Both the position numbers and the translations under genes were made by a program. DNA of 64,000 nt from Pluralibacter sp. UBA7423 (lineage in GTDB: Bacteria > Pseudomonadota > Gammaproteobacteria > Enterobacterales > Enterobacteriaceae). The stretch covers positions 17,982-81,981 of the forward strand of contig DKMD01000003.1 of NCBI GenBank assembly GCA_002470465.1, read 5' to 3'. This document shows positions 1 through 9,425 of the stretch, in pieces (the stretch's first letter is position 1; every line of letters begins with the position of its first letter). A model generated the notes under the pieces. That model saw only the letters and a program-made list of their open reading frames with translations, was not told where the DNA came from and did not search any database.

Positions 1-604
1 GAGTGGCGGACTCCATCTCGTAGTTCATCACGCCCATCGACTGCCACTCTTCCATGGAGCCTTTGTAACGGCTGACTACGCGACCAGAGAAGGTGTCGTA
101 ACGCTCCTGACCCGGATAGAAGGTGTCGGAAGAAGCGGTCACGCCGATATGGGTGGTTGCGCCAACGGATTTCGCCGCTTCGACCAGCGCGGTAGTACAG
201 GCAAAGTCAGCCACCGCCGGGTATTCCATCGGCGCAAAATGCAGGCTTGCGCCATCAAGGCGAACGGATGCGGTCGTCACCAGCACATCACCAACGTTGA
301 TGTTTGGCTGAATGGCGCCAGTGGTACCCACGCGCAGGAACGTGCGGATACCAAGCTGAGCCAGTTCTTCTACCGCGATAGAGGTGGACGGGCCGCCGAT
401 ACCGGTTGAGCAGACGATAACGGGTTTACCATCGAGTTCTGCACGCCAGGAGGTGAATTCACGGTGCGATGCCAGCTTAACCGGCTTATCCATCAGCGCG
501 GCGATCTTTTCCACACGCTCCGGATCGCCCGGGACGATCGCGAGCGTTGCCCCTTGTAAATCGTTCTTGGTGAGGCCGAGATGAAAAACATCAGACTTAG
601 ACAT
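1..604 (-). CDS. udp: uridine phosphorylase (partial, C-terminus outside window)
   Basis: Uridine phosphorylase splits uridine with phosphate into uracil and ribose-1-phosphate in the cytoplasm (pyrimidine salvage). The ATG lies at 604-602 and about 201 codons are visible before the window edge; the E. coli enzyme has 253, so the C-terminus is missing here. The N-terminus reads [18 protein letters not shown], followed by a phosphate-loop region (IVPGDPER) and the STGIGGPS segment typical of the nucleoside phosphorylase-I family. The upstream region carries two CRP-like sites, consistent with the known CRP/CytR control of udp. The reading frame is intact throughout. Identification is by family resemblance and synteny. 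Confidence 0.96.
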   Translation of the reverse strand, partial: MSKSDVFHLGLTKNDLQGATLAIVPGDPERVEKIAALMDKPVKLASHREFTSWRAELDGKPVIVCSTGIGGPSTSIAVEELAQLGIRTFLRVGTTGAIQPNINVGDVLVTTASVRLDGASLHFAPMEYPAVADFACTTALVEAAKSVGATTHIGVTASSDTFYPGQERYDTFSGRVVSRYKGSMEEWQSMGVMNYEMESAT

Positions 605-676
605 AAAAAACTCCTCTCTGGATCGGTTTATCAGCAGAAGCAAAAACGCACTTTACCGAAGCTTCAGGCACATTTT

Positions 677-692
677 AGTGACACCCATCACT
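677..692. promoter_or_regulatory. CRP-like site, udp distal
   Basis: AGTGA-N6-TCACT matches the CRP consensus TGTGA-N6-TCACA at most positions. It lies about 73 bp upstream of the udp start and 48 bp (centre to centre about 52 bp) from a second CRP site. In E. coli, udp has paired CRP sites with CytR binding between them; the same arrangement is inferred here. Confidence 0.6.
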
Positions 693-728
693 ATGGATGA
701 AAATGTTTGCATTGATTTTCTTTATAAA

Positions 729-744
729 AGTGATTTACATCACA
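729..744. promoter_or_regulatory. CRP-like site between udp and dlhH
   Basis: AGTGA-N6-TCACA, extended by AAAG on the left, is a close match to the CRP consensus. It lies between the divergent udp and dlhH genes and could serve either. With the site at 677-692 it forms a tandem pair. Function is inferred from the motif and from known catabolite and CytR control of udp. Confidence 0.65.
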
Positions 745-858
745 TTAACAAGCGATAACGATGAGCACTGCACATAAGATAGCCGTTTTCTGGCACTGTG
801 AATCGTCAACCTGCGGACTATATTTACCACTGCGCTAATTATTGGTACGGAGAATGCC

Positions 859-1665
859 ATGACTGAAAAAACTGGCTTTGCACCTGCTGCGGCCCCTCAC
901 GCCTCGACCATCGTTCACACGCCTGACGATGCTATCGTCGCGGGAGAAACCTCTATTCCTTCCCGCGGCGAGAACATGCCTGCTTATCACGCCCGCCCCA
1001 AAAATACCGGCGGCCCGCTGCCGGTGGTCATTGTGGTGCAGGAGATTTTTGGCGTGCATGAACACATTCGCGACGTCTGCCGCCGACTGGCGAACGAAGG
1101 CTATCTGGCGATTGCACCTGAGCTCTACTTCCGTCAGGGCGACCCGAACGATTACGCCGATATCCCTACCCTGTTCAGCGAGCTGGTAACGAAGGTGCCG
1201 GATGCGCAGGTGCTGTCCGATTTAGATCACGTCGCCAGTTGGGCTTCACGCAACGGCGGTGACGCCAATCGCCTGCTGATCACCGGCTTCTGCTGGGGCG
1301 GGCGAATTGCCTGGCTCTATGCCGCCCACAACCCGCAACTGAAGGCTGCGGTGGCCTGGTACGGCAAACTGGTGGGCGAAAAGTCCCTGAATTCCCCCAA
1401 GCATCCGGTTGATGTCGCCACTGACCTCACCGCCCCGGTGCTTGGCCTGTATGGCGGGCAGGACACGGGTATTTCACTTGAGAGCGTGGAGACCATGCGC
1501 CAGGCGCTGCGGGCCGCCAATGCGAAAGCCGAGATCGTCGTCTACCCGGATGCCGGGCACGCGTTTAATGCAGATTATCGCCCGAGCTACCATGAAGAAT
1601 CTGCCAAAGATGGCTGGCAGCGTATGCTGGCGTGGTTCAGCCAGTACGGCGATAAAAAAGCGTAA
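859..1665 (+). CDS. dlhH: dienelactone hydrolase family protein
   Basis: Alpha/beta hydrolase of the dienelactone hydrolase family (E. coli YsgA/DlhH, about 270 aa; 268 here). The physiological substrate is not established. The catalytic triad is visible: Cys145 in GFCWGG, Asp202 in YGGQD and His234 in DAGHAFN. There is no signal peptide, so it is cytosolic. The ATG at 859 follows a purine-rich site (ACGGAG) at good spacing. It is divergent from udp and convergent with metE, with a hairpin and a REP element between dlhH and metE. The frame is intact and nearly collinear with the E. coli protein. Confidence 0.93.
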   Translation: MTEKTGFAPAAAPHASTIVHTPDDAIVAGETSIPSRGENMPAYHARPKNTGGPLPVVIVVQEIFGVHEHIRDVCRRLANEGYLAIAPELYFRQGDPNDYADIPTLFSELVTKVPDAQVLSDLDHVASWASRNGGDANRLLITGFCWGGRIAWLYAAHNPQLKAAVAWYGKLVGEKSLNSPKHPVDVATDLTAPVLGLYGGQDTGISLESVETMRQALRAANAKAEIVVYPDAGHAFNADYRPSYHEESAKDGWQRMLAWFSQYGDKKA

Positions 1666-1700
1666 AAAAAGCCCGGTGTGGCGGTTACGCCTTACCGGGC
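1664..1700 (-). terminator. metE rho-independent terminator
   Basis: On the minus strand a GC-rich hairpin with outer stem GCCCGGT/ACCGGGC (1671-1677 with 1694-1700) is followed by seven T residues. This fits an intrinsic terminator 66 bp beyond the metE stop codon. Confidence 0.8.
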
Positions 1701-1721
1701 CTGGGATGATTTCAACGTCCC

Positions 1722-1757
1722 TGTAGGCCGGGCAAGCAATGGCGTCGCCCGGCAATT
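1722..1757. repeat. REP-type palindrome
   Basis: GCCGGGC at 1727-1733 pairs with GCCCGGC at 1747-1753. This is the usual enterobacterial REP layout and it lies between the convergent genes dlhH and metE. Related units occur at 19733-19798, 23685-23754, 52573-52602 and 54991-55067. Confidence 0.75.
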
Positions 1758-1765
1758 CATCTCCA

Positions 1766-4027
1766 CTACGCGTGACGCAAATTCTGCGCCGCCTGCACCA
1801 TGTTCGCCAGTGCAGCGCGGGTTTCAGGCCAGCCGCGCGTTTTCAGACCGCAGTCCGGGTTCACCCACAGGCGTTCGGCCGGAATACGCTGAGCGGCTTT
1901 CTTCAGCAACGCTTCAATCCATTCCACGCTTGGCACGTTCGGGGAGTGAATGTCGTACACGCCCGGCCCAATTTCGTTCGGGTAGTCAAACTCTTCAAAC
2001 GATTCAAGCAGTTCCATATCAGAGCGTGAGGTTTCAATAGTGATCACGTCCGCATCCAGCGCCGCGATAGAATCCATAATGTCGTTGAATTCGCAGTAGC
2101 ACATGTGTGTATGGATTTGCGTTTCGTCTTTCGCCACGGCGGCGTTGATGCGGAAAGCTTCCACGCCCCATTGCAGATACGCCGCCCAGTCGCTGCGCTT
2201 AAGCGGCAGGCCTTCGCGCAGGGCCGGTTCGTCAATCTGAATAATGCCGATACCTGCGGCTTCCAGATCCGCCACTTCGTCACGCAGCGCCAGCGCGATC
2301 TGCTTAGCGATAGTTTCACGGCTCACGTCTTCGCGCGGGAAGGACCAGCAGAGAATGGTTACCGGGCCCGTCAGCATGCCTTTAACCGGTTTGTCAGTCA
2401 GAGACTGCGCATACTTCGCCCATTCAACGGTGATCGCTTCCGGACGACTGATATCACCAATCACAACCGGCGGCTTCACGCAGCGGGAGCCGTAGCTCTG
2501 CACCCAGCCGTTCTGGGTAAAGACGAAGCCGTCGAGGTGTTCGCCAAAGTATTCCACCATGTCGTTACGTTCTGCTTCACCGTGCACCAGCACGTCCAGA
2601 CCTAAGCGTTCCTGCTCGGCAATCGCCTGTTTGATATGTTCAGCGATCCCGGTGCGATAGTTATTGGCATCCAGTACGCCTTTTTTGAAGTCCAGGCGCA
2701 GGCCGCGAATCTCAGTAGTCTGCGGGAAAGAGCCGATAGTCGTTGTCGGCCAGGCTGGCAGCCTGAAACGTGCGCGCTGCGCTTCAGCACGGACTTCGTA
2801 CGCATTTTCTCGCTGGCTGTCTTTTGCGGTGATCGCCGCCAGACGCTGCTCTACCGCCGCATTATGCACGCGGGTGGAGTGACGGCGAGCCTGAATCGGC
2901 ACGCTCCATTCTGTGATGGCTTTAGTATCACCACTGTTCAGCGCATCTCGCAGCAGGGCCAGCTCTTCGCATTTTTGCAGGGCAAAGGCAAACCAGCTCT
3001 TCACTTCTGCATCCAGGCGGGTTTCCACGCTGAGATCGATCGGGCTATGCAGCAAAGAACAAGAAGAAGCCACCCACAGATCGCGTTTGCCGACGATCCC
3101 TTTAATTTGCGCATATTTCTCCGTCAGATCGGCACGCCAGACGTTACGGCCGTTCACCAGGCCCGCCGAAAGCAGCCAGTCAGCAGGCAGACGCTTGTGC
3201 AGCTCAGACACGTCATCTTTACCATGCACCAGATCGACATGCAGACCCTGCACTGGCAGCGCGGTAATGGTGTCCAGATTTGGCGTCACGCCTTCGAAAT
3301 AGGTCGTCAGCAGCAGTTTTATTTTGCCCTGCAATGCTTCATACGCGGGCTGGAAGGCGTCGAGCCATGGGCGCGGGAGTTCCAGCACCAGGATTGGCTC
3401 GTCGATTTGCACCCATTCCACGCCGCGTTTTGCCAGCTCCGCCAGCACCTGCTGGTAAACCGGGAGAATATCTTTCAGGAGGCTCAGGCGGTCAAACTGT
3501 TCACCTTTCACTTTCCCCAGCCACAGATAGGTGATCGGGCCAAGCAGCACGGGCTTCACCTTGTGGCCGAGCGCCAACGCTTCGTCCACTTCATCCAGCA
3601 GCTGTGTCCACGTCAGTTTGAATTCCTGACCTTTGGTGAATTCCGGCACCATATAGTGATAGTTGGTGTTAAACCACTTAGTCATTTCAGCGGCTGCGGC
3701 TGGTTCGCCGGTTGGCGCACGACCGCGACCGATGCGGAACAGAGTGTCGATATCCACTGAGCCGTCTTTGTTCTGATGACGAGCCGGCACGTTGCCCAGT
3801 AGCAGGCTGGTGGTCAGAACATGGTCGTACCAGGCGAAATCGCCCACCGGCAGTAAATCCACACCGGCGTCTTTCTGCTGTCGCCAGTGACGGGTGCGCA
3901 GCTCACGCCCGGTGTTCAGCAGCTCTTCACGGGAAATGTTGCCTGCCCAGTAGCTTTCCTGAGCTTTTTTCAGCTCGCGGCGCAGACCAACGCGAGGAAA
4001 TCCGAGGGTATGGTTTTTGATAGTCAT
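1766..4027 (-). CDS. metE: cobalamin-independent methionine synthase
   Basis: MetE transfers the methyl group of 5-methyltetrahydropteroyltri-glutamate to homocysteine, the last step of methionine synthesis without vitamin B12. At 753 aa it has exactly the E. coli length. The zinc ligands are in place: His641 and Cys643 in HMC, Glu665 in the TIETSRS segment, and Cys726 in NPDCGLK. The N-terminal half holds the duplicated barrel that binds folate. The gene is divergent from its activator metR, and the shared 117-bp spacer holds MetJ-type boxes. A hairpin with a T-run follows the gene. A start at 4027 (ATG) gives the conserved N-terminus. Confidence 0.98.
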   Translation of the reverse strand: MTIKNHTLGFPRVGLRRELKKAQESYWAGNISREELLNTGRELRTRHWRQQKDAGVDLLPVGDFAWYDHVLTTSLLLGNVPARHQNKDGSVDIDTLFRIGRGRAPTGEPAAAAEMTKWFNTNYHYMVPEFTKGQEFKLTWTQLLDEVDEALALGHKVKPVLLGPITYLWLGKVKGEQFDRLSLLKDILPVYQQVLAELAKRGVEWVQIDEPILVLELPRPWLDAFQPAYEALQGKIKLLLTTYFEGVTPNLDTITALPVQGLHVDLVHGKDDVSELHKRLPADWLLSAGLVNGRNVWRADLTEKYAQIKGIVGKRDLWVASSCSLLHSPIDLSVETRLDAEVKSWFAFALQKCEELALLRDALNSGDTKAITEWSVPIQARRHSTRVHNAAVEQRLAAITAKDSQRENAYEVRAEAQRARFRLPAWPTTTIGSFPQTTEIRGLRLDFKKGVLDANNYRTGIAEHIKQAIAEQERLGLDVLVHGEAERNDMVEYFGEHLDGFVFTQNGWVQSYGSRCVKPPVVIGDISRPEAITVEWAKYAQSLTDKPVKGMLTGPVTILCWSFPREDVSRETIAKQIALALRDEVADLEAAGIGIIQIDEPALREGLPLKRSDWAAYLQWGVEAFRINAAVAKDETQIHTHMCYCEFNDIMDSIAALDADVITIETSRSDMELLESFEEFDYPNEIGPGVYDIHSPNVPSVEWIEALLKKAAQRIPAERLWVNPDCGLKTRGWPETRAALANMVQAAQNLRHA

Positions 4028-4057
4028 GTCGTTGCCCCTTGAGGAAATTTGTTATTT

Positions 4058-4081
4058 GGACGTCCAGATGTTTACACATCC
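4058..4081. promoter_or_regulatory. MetJ operator (tandem met boxes) between metE and metR
   Basis: GGACGTCC at 4058-4065, AGATGTTT at 4066-4073 and a weaker ACACATCC at 4074-4081 form contiguous 8-bp units close to the met box AGACGTCT. MetJ with S-adenosylmethionine represses metE and metR in E. coli through such tandem boxes. The boxes are seen directly; binding is inferred. Confidence 0.7.
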
Positions 4082-4144
4082 ATAATTGGCGGTTACTGTA
4101 TATTCCTCAAGCGCAACATTTTCATGCCGAAGTGAAGGACTTTC

Positions 4145-5098
4145 ATGATCGAGATTAAACACCTGAAAACGCTGCAGGCGTTGCGGAACAGCGGCTCGCT
4201 TGCGGCAGCAGCGGCAATGCTGCACCAGACGCAGTCGGCGCTTTCACACCAGTTCAGCGATCTGGAACAGCGCCTTGGCTTCCGGCTGTTCGTACGTAAA
4301 AGCCAGCCGCTGCGCTTTACGCCGCAGGGCGAGATCCTTTTGCAGTTGGCGAATCAGGTATTGCCGCAAATCGGCCGTGCTTTACAGGCCTGCAATGAAC
4401 CGCAGCAAACGACTCTGCGTATCGCCATTGAGTGCCACAGCTGCATTCAGTGGCTGACGCCCGCGCTGGAGAACTTCCGCGCAGTCTGGCCGCAGGTAGA
4501 GATGGATTTCAAATCCGGCGTGACGTTCGACCCACAGCCAGCCCTTCAACAGGGCGAGCTGGATATTGTGCTGACCTCCGACATCCTGCCGCGCAGTGGC
4601 CTGCACTATTCGTCGATGTTCGATTATGAAGTGCGTCTTGTGCTGGCCCCGGAGCACCCGCTGGCGTCACGAACCCGTATTACGCCGGAAGATATCGCCA
4701 GCGAAACGCTGCTGATCTACCCGGTGCAGCGCCAACGGCTTGATATCTGGCGGCACTTTCTGCAACCAGCAGGCGTCAGCCCGTCGCTGAAGAGCGTCGA
4801 CAACACGCTGTTGCTGATTCAGATGGTAGCTGCGCGGATGGGCATTGCGGCTCTGCCGCACTGGGTGGTGGAAAGTTTTGAGCGCCAGGGTCTGGTGGTG
4901 ACCAAAACCCTGGGCGAAGGTCTGTGGAGCCGACTGTACGCCGCCGTGCGCGACGGCGAGCAGCGTCAGCCGGTAACGGAAGCGTTTATTCGCTCAGCGC
5001 GGAACCACGCCTGCGATCATCTGCCGTTTGTGCGGAACGCGGAGCGACCCAATGGCGATGGACCCACAGTGAAGCCACAATCACCAGCGCCCCTGTGA
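4145..5098 (+). CDS. metR: LysR-type activator of methionine genes
   Basis: MetR is the homocysteine-responsive LysR-family activator of metE, metH and other methionine genes. At 317 aa it equals the E. coli protein. An N-terminal winged helix-turn-helix (about residues 2-60, including [16 protein letters not shown]) is followed by the effector-binding domain. It is divergent from metE, which it controls. Its last 113 bp lie opposite the 3' end of bioP, so the final 37 or so codons of both genes share DNA on opposite strands. The ATG at 4145 follows a GAAGGA ribosome-binding site. Confidence 0.97.
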   Translation: MIEIKHLKTLQALRNSGSLAAAAAMLHQTQSALSHQFSDLEQRLGFRLFVRKSQPLRFTPQGEILLQLANQVLPQIGRALQACNEPQQTTLRIAIECHSCIQWLTPALENFRAVWPQVEMDFKSGVTFDPQPALQQGELDIVLTSDILPRSGLHYSSMFDYEVRLVLAPEHPLASRTRITPEDIASETLLIYPVQRQRLDIWRHFLQPAGVSPSLKSVDNTLLLIQMVAARMGIAALPHWVVESFERQGLVVTKTLGEGLWSRLYAAVRDGEQRQPVTEAFIRSARNHACDHLPFVRNAERPNGDGPTVKPQSPAPL

Positions 5099-5885
5099 TA
5101 AAGCTCGGCCAGTGCGGCTGCTGTTGCCAGATGGCGAAATTCACCAGCAGCCCGGCAGGCACGTGCATATTGTTCATGATGCCAAGCGTCCCGGCGTCCA
5201 CCTGCGTGGCGCCGTAGTTCCACATAAAGTAGCCAATCCCGGAAGCCACCACGCCGAGCCACACCAGAATGCCCCACTGTAGCCCCGTCGTCGGCAGCTT
5301 TTGCGGATTCCCCAGCGTAAACCACGCCACCAGCGCCACAAGAAATGCCCCCATGTAGAACCACGCGAAAGCGTTATGCTGCGGCATCGGGTGAATCTCC
5401 ATCAGGCGTTTGTAACCTACCATGCCGATAGCAAAGCTGATATTGGAGAGCTGCACCAGCAGCAGGCCCGTCCAGAAATGCGGGCTGATGTGATCATAAC
5501 GAATGATGGCTGCGCCAATCACCGCGAGACCCGCACTCAGCAGGTAGCCCCAGCGCAGTCGACGCTTGCTGATTAAGTCATAAATCAGCGTGATATAGAG
5601 CGGCGTCAGCACGGTAAACAGCAGGAATTCAGAAACGGTCAGGTAGAGATAGGCGCGGAACGCCAGCAGATACATGATGCCAAGCTGCATCGCGCCCACG
5701 AGCATGTACAGCACCAGCACCCGCAGCGACTGACCACGGGCGCGCAGGAACGGTAAAAACACCAGCGCCGCCAGGGCCACGCGGGCCAGCACGGAGAAAA
5801 CGCTGTCGACGCTGCCCGCCAGGTATTCGCCAATCAGGCTGAAGGAGAATGCCCACAGCACGGTGGTGATAATCAATAATGCCAC
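4986..5885 (-). CDS. bioP: biotin transporter, EamA/DMT family
   Basis: BioP (YigM) is an inner-membrane biotin uptake carrier of the drug/metabolite transporter superfamily, with about ten hydrophobic segments. A GTG start at 5885 (V/M-ALLIITT) gives 299 aa, the E. coli length; longer in-frame extensions upstream lack homology. A purine-rich AGAGAG precedes the GTG. The 3' end overlaps convergent metR by 113 bp. A nonanucleotide resembling a BirA half-site lies about 50 bp upstream. The function is taken from the characterised E. coli YigM. Confidence 0.92.
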   Translation of the reverse strand: MALLIITTVLWAFSFSLIGEYLAGSVDSVFSVLARVALAALVFLPFLRARGQSLRVLVLYMLVGAMQLGIMYLLAFRAYLYLTVSEFLLFTVLTPLYITLIYDLISKRRLRWGYLLSAGLAVIGAAIIRYDHISPHFWTGLLLVQLSNISFAIGMVGYKRLMEIHPMPQHNAFAWFYMGAFLVALVAWFTLGNPQKLPTTGLQWGILVWLGVVASGIGYFMWNYGATQVDAGTLGIMNNMHVPAGLLVNFAIWQQQPHWPSFITGALVIVASLWVHRHWVAPRSAQTADDRRRGSALSE

Positions 5886-6068
5886 GATGAAACTCTCTGA
5901 GGTGAGTGAGCGCTCATTGTAGCGGAGTCCCCGGTTGACAACTGAACAAATTACACGCAATCACGTTTATTCCTGGCCTTTTCCCGGGATGAATTAGGCT
6001 ATTACTGATAGTTCATCAGAGAAATCAGGGGAATACTGTTTCTCTTCCCCCATCAGGAGTGATTCAGG
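5886..6068. promoter_or_regulatory. divergent intergenic region bioP / EAL gene
   Basis: This holds a consensus -35 hexamer TTGACA (5935-5940) directed toward the EAL gene, without an obvious strong -10 at 17 bp. On the minus strand a TACAAT hexamer suits a bioP -10. An RBS-like AGGAG lies at 6056-6060 ahead of the EAL start. No other structure was seen. Confidence 0.4.
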
Positions 6069-6878
6069 ATGGACTCTGTATCCGAAGCCAGTTGTATTTC
6101 CCCCCTTCTGACTCAGCTAAATGCCTCGCGTGCCCGGCTGAAAAAAGCAATTCATACTCGCCAACTGGAGATGTGGTATCAGCCGATCGTCGTGCTGCAA
6201 ACCGGACACGTCATCGGTGCAGAGGCGCTCATCCGCTGGCCCCAGCCTGACGGCAGGCTGCTGTCTCCGGACAGCTTCATTCCCTTCGCTCGTGAAACGC
6301 AGCTGCTGAGCCCCCTGACGCAATGGGTTATCGGGCAGGTGTTCAGCGATCTTGGTGCCTGGCTGCGCCAGCATCCGCAGCACGCTGTTTCGATTAACGT
6401 CGAACCTGAAGATCTGCAATCTCCCGAACTGCTCTCGCACCTGACGCCGCTGTGCCACGGTTACGGCGTGCGTCCGCAGCAAATTGCGCTGGAGATCACC
6501 GAAAGCAGCACGATTAACCCACAGGTTATTGCGCCCATGGTGGAACGCTATCGCCAGGCCGGGCATGCTGTCTATCTGGATGATTTTGGCAGCGGCTACG
6601 CCAATCTGAATTATCTCCAGACGATAACCTTTGACGTGCTGAAGATTGATAAGACGCTTGTAGACCCTCTCCCGGGCAAAAATTTGCTGCCGCAGGTGAT
6701 TGATCTTGCGCGTTCGCTGTCGATGGAACCGCTGGCGGAAGGGGTGGAAACGCAGGCCCAGGCTGCATGGCTGAAAACCCACGGCGTGAAATACGCCCAG
6801 GGCTGGTTATACAGCAAAGCCCTGACGAGCAGGGCTTTTATGCGCTGGTGTGAAATGCGCTGCGTTACGGCTGATTGA
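6069..6878 (+). CDS. stand-alone EAL-domain cyclic-di-GMP phosphodiesterase
   Basis: The 269-aa product is essentially one EAL domain (about residues 30-265) with a short N-terminus, no membrane segment and no GGDEF or sensor domain. Metal and catalytic residues of active enzymes are present: E52-A-L, N110, E142 in LEITES, D171-D172 in DDFGSGY, K192 and E224/E227 in EGVET. QGWLY replaces the usual QGF/QGY near the C-terminus. It should therefore hydrolyse c-di-GMP to pGpG. E. coli K-12 has no gene at this locus. The 3' end overlaps convergent yigL by 14 bp. The activity is inferred from conserved residues; the signal it responds to is unknown. Confidence 0.88.
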   Translation: MDSVSEASCISPLLTQLNASRARLKKAIHTRQLEMWYQPIVVLQTGHVIGAEALIRWPQPDGRLLSPDSFIPFARETQLLSPLTQWVIGQVFSDLGAWLRQHPQHAVSINVEPEDLQSPELLSHLTPLCHGYGVRPQQIALEITESSTINPQVIAPMVERYRQAGHAVYLDDFGSGYANLNYLQTITFDVLKIDKTLVDPLPGKNLLPQVIDLARSLSMEPLAEGVETQAQAAWLKTHGVKYAQGWLYSKALTSRAFMRWCEMRCVTAD

Positions 6879-7671
6879 GATAGAGACGACGCAGGTAATG
6901 CGGCACGGCGTCATCGGCATTGCTGCCAATCACTTCCAGCTCCGGGTGGGAATCTTTCAGGCGCTGATGCGCGTTTTCCATGATGCAGCCCTTGCCCGCC
7001 ATTGAGAGCATCTCGGCATCATTCATACCGTCGCCAAAGGCGATACAGTCCTGCAAACCGTAACCCATCATCTTCGCCACGGCTTCCAGCGCGTGCCCTT
7101 TTGACACGCCGCCCGCCATCACCTCCAGGCAGGTCAACGTTGAGAAGCTCACGTTCACCCTGTCGCCCCAGCGTGCATTGATGGCCTGCTCAAGCGGCAG
7201 AAGCACCTCATGGTCTGGCGAAGTGAAGAAAACTTTGCTGACGCCCTCGGCTTCCAGCAGGCCTGGCTCGTACAGCTCGTAGTTGAACACCGCTTCCTTG
7301 AAGAAACGCATCTCTTCCGGACGATGGCGGTTCATAAACCATTCGTCGTTGCGATAAACGTTGGTCACGATATCCGGACTGTTATGCACCACGCCGAAGA
7401 GATCGGTAGCGATATCGGAATCGAGGTTATGGGCAAACACCAGATTGCCATCGGTGTCGTGCACGCGGGCACCGTTGGAGGTGATCATAAACGCCTTGAT
7501 GCCAAGGCCGTCGCGGATCTGCCCAACGTCAATATGGTGGCGGCCAGTGGCGAACACGAAGTTCACGCCTTTGGCGGTCAGCAGCTTCAGCGTTTCTTTG
7601 GTGTAGGGGGACAAACGATGGTCGGGATTAAGCAGCGTGCCATCTAAATCAGACGCAACAACCTGGTACAT
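6865..7671 (-). CDS. yigL: HAD-family sugar/pyridoxal phosphatase
   Basis: Cof-type HAD phosphatase of 268 aa (E. coli YigL 266). Motif I is D8-x-D10 in ASDLDGTLLNP, and the C-terminal GDGMNDAEML supplies the last acidic motif. The E. coli enzyme dephosphorylates sugar phosphates and pyridoxal 5'-phosphate, and its mRNA is stabilised by the sRNA SgrS from within the upstream pldB transcript. It lies 30 bp downstream of pldB on the same strand, which keeps that pldB-yigL layout. It is cytosolic, with no signal peptide. Confidence 0.94.
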   Translation of the reverse strand: MYQVVASDLDGTLLNPDHRLSPYTKETLKLLTAKGVNFVFATGRHHIDVGQIRDGLGIKAFMITSNGARVHDTDGNLVFAHNLDSDIATDLFGVVHNSPDIVTNVYRNDEWFMNRHRPEEMRFFKEAVFNYELYEPGLLEAEGVSKVFFTSPDHEVLLPLEQAINARWGDRVNVSFSTLTCLEVMAGGVSKGHALEAVAKMMGYGLQDCIAFGDGMNDAEMLSMAGKGCIMENAHQRLKDSHPELEVIGSNADDAVPHYLRRLYLNQP

Positions 7672-7701
7672 AGAAAATTTAACCTCTGGGTAAGAGCAAC
7701 A

Positions 7702-8694
7702 TTAATTATGTCGATCAAAAAACTCGACGATGGTCTGCAGCGCGACTGAGCGCATATCGTCCTTTTCAAAAAGGATCTCATGATAAGCACCTTGTATGAC
7801 AAGCGGGCTGTCGTCTTCGCAAGGGTGACCTGCGGCGGCGCGAAGCTCGCAATAGCGATTGTGCATGCGGTTATCCACAACCCGTTCTTCTTCCGCCTGA
7901 ATCAGCAGCGTGGGCGTGTCATCATCCGCAGCCCCGGCCAGGATCTGTTCCCCGGCAAGCACCCCTTCACGCACCCAGTGATACGTGGGCCCGCCGACGC
8001 GGATATACGGGTTATCCGCATAAAAACCCAGGTTGCGCCGATAGCGTTCCCGGCTGTGGGTCAGGACATTCAGGCCGAACGGCAGCGCATGCCAGCGACC
8101 CGTGCCCATGGCGTAGCTTTCTCTTATCCGCTGATGGCCCTCAGCAAAATCAAGAATGTGCCGCACCATCCAGTCCGGCAGGCGCATGATGATACCGAAC
8201 ATTGGCGCACAAAGCGCGAGCGCATCGCACTGGTGAGGATTGCGCTGTGAGAAGAGTGTGGCAATAGCCCCGCCCATCGAGTGGCCCAGAATATAGCGTT
8301 TACGCCACGGGCCGGGCTCGACTTCCTGCTGCCAGAAGGCGGTGAGGTCATCAACGTAATCACTGAAATTCACGACGTGCCCGCGGTGGCTGTCGTCGAG
8401 CATACGGCCTGAGAGCCCCTGACCACGGTGATCGATAATGAGCACATCAAAGCCGCTGTGGAACAGATCGTATGCCAGCTCCGCGTACTTTACGTAGCTT
8501 TCGATCCGCCCGGGACAAACCACAATCACCCGGTCGTGGTTTTCAGCACGAAAGCGGACATAGCGTACCGGAACACTATCCACGCCTGTAAATTGTGCCT
8601 CTTCACGCTGGCGCCAGAAGGTATTCAGAGGCCCCATAGTGAACGCGGCATACGCGTTTTCTCTTGTTTTCCAGTCCATTTTCTGCCGAAACAT
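7702..8694 (-). CDS. pldB: lysophospholipase L2
   Basis: Alpha/beta hydrolase that removes acyl chains from lysophospholipids at the inner membrane. It has 330 aa; the E. coli protein is 340 with a longer C-terminal tail. The nucleophile is Ser139 in GHSMGG, with the conserved IIDHRGQG strand before it and AYHEI near the C-terminus supplying the histidine. It forms an operon with yigL and is divergent from rhtB. The ATG at 8694 gives the conserved start MFRQKMDWKTRENAY. Confidence 0.95.
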   Translation of the reverse strand: MFRQKMDWKTRENAYAAFTMGPLNTFWRQREEAQFTGVDSVPVRYVRFRAENHDRVIVVCPGRIESYVKYAELAYDLFHSGFDVLIIDHRGQGLSGRMLDDSHRGHVVNFSDYVDDLTAFWQQEVEPGPWRKRYILGHSMGGAIATLFSQRNPHQCDALALCAPMFGIIMRLPDWMVRHILDFAEGHQRIRESYAMGTGRWHALPFGLNVLTHSRERYRRNLGFYADNPYIRVGGPTYHWVREGVLAGEQILAGAADDDTPTLLIQAEEERVVDNRMHNRYCELRAAAGHPCEDDSPLVIQGAYHEILFEKDDMRSVALQTIVEFFDRHN

Positions 8695-8804
8695 CGGCTA
8701 TCCACCCCTGCTTACCGCGGAAGATCGTATTTTAATTGGCTTCACTTACAGCGCCTGCACAATAGCGTATTGTGGCATAAAAACAGACTATTCGGGAGTT
8801 TCGC

Positions 8805-9425
8805 ATGACCTTTGAGTGGTGGTTCGCTTATTTGCTGACGTCCATAATCTTAAGCCTTTCCCCCGGTTCCGGGGCCATTAATACCATGACCACCGCTATC
8901 AACCACGGCTATCGCGGCGCGGCGGCATCCATTGCCGGGCTGCAAACCGGGCTCGGTATTCACATCGTGCTGGTCGGCGTCGGGCTGGGTACGCTGTTCT
9001 CCCGCTCCGTGATGGCGTTTGAGGTGCTGAAATGGGCCGGTGCGGCGTATCTGATTTGGCTCGGCATTCAGCAGTGGCGCGCGGCAGGCGCAATCGATCT
9101 CAATGCCGTCGCGAAGACTCAGACGCGCGGGCATCTGTTTAAACGTGCAGTGTTTGTGAATCTGACCAACCCGAAAAGCATCGTGTTTCTGGCCGCCCTT
9201 TTCCCACAGTTTATCGTGCCGCATCAGCCCCAGGTGATGCAGTATGCGGTGCTTGGCGTGACGACTATCGTGGTTGATATCATCGTAATGATTGGCTACG
9301 CGACGCTGGCGACGAGGATTGCAGGCTGGATCAAAGGGCCTCGTCAGATGAAGGCCCTGAATAAAGTGTTCGGTTCGTTGTTTATGCTGGTTGGCGCGCT
9401 GTTAGCTTCGGCGCGCCATGCCTGA
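8805..9425 (+). CDS. rhtB: homoserine/homoserine lactone exporter
   Basis: LysE/RhtB-family inner-membrane exporter of homoserine and homoserine lactone, 206 aa as in E. coli, with about six hydrophobic segments. The family signature [10 protein letters not shown] is near the N-terminus, and NLTNPKS begins the second half. The ATG at 8805 follows a GGGAG site. The stop codon (9423-9425) directly abuts the stop of convergent rhtC (9426), leaving no spacer. Confidence 0.96.
   Translation: MTFEWWFAYLLTSIILSLSPGSGAINTMTTAINHGYRGAAASIAGLQTGLGIHIVLVGVGLGTLFSRSVMAFEVLKWAGAAYLIWLGIQQWRAAGAIDLNAVAKTQTRGHLFKRAVFVNLTNPKSIVFLAALFPQFIVPHQPQVMQYAVLGVTTIVVDIIVMIGYATLATRIAGWIKGPRQMKALNKVFGSLFMLVGALLASARHA

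Noticed and set aside
2636..3760. 374-codon frame opposite metE
   Set aside because: Antisense artefact of a GC-rich gene; no domain pattern or ribosome-binding site.
5883..5960. Longer N-terminus for bioP (324 aa)
   Set aside because: The added 25 residues are not hydrophobic or conserved; the GTG at 5885 gives the family length and start.
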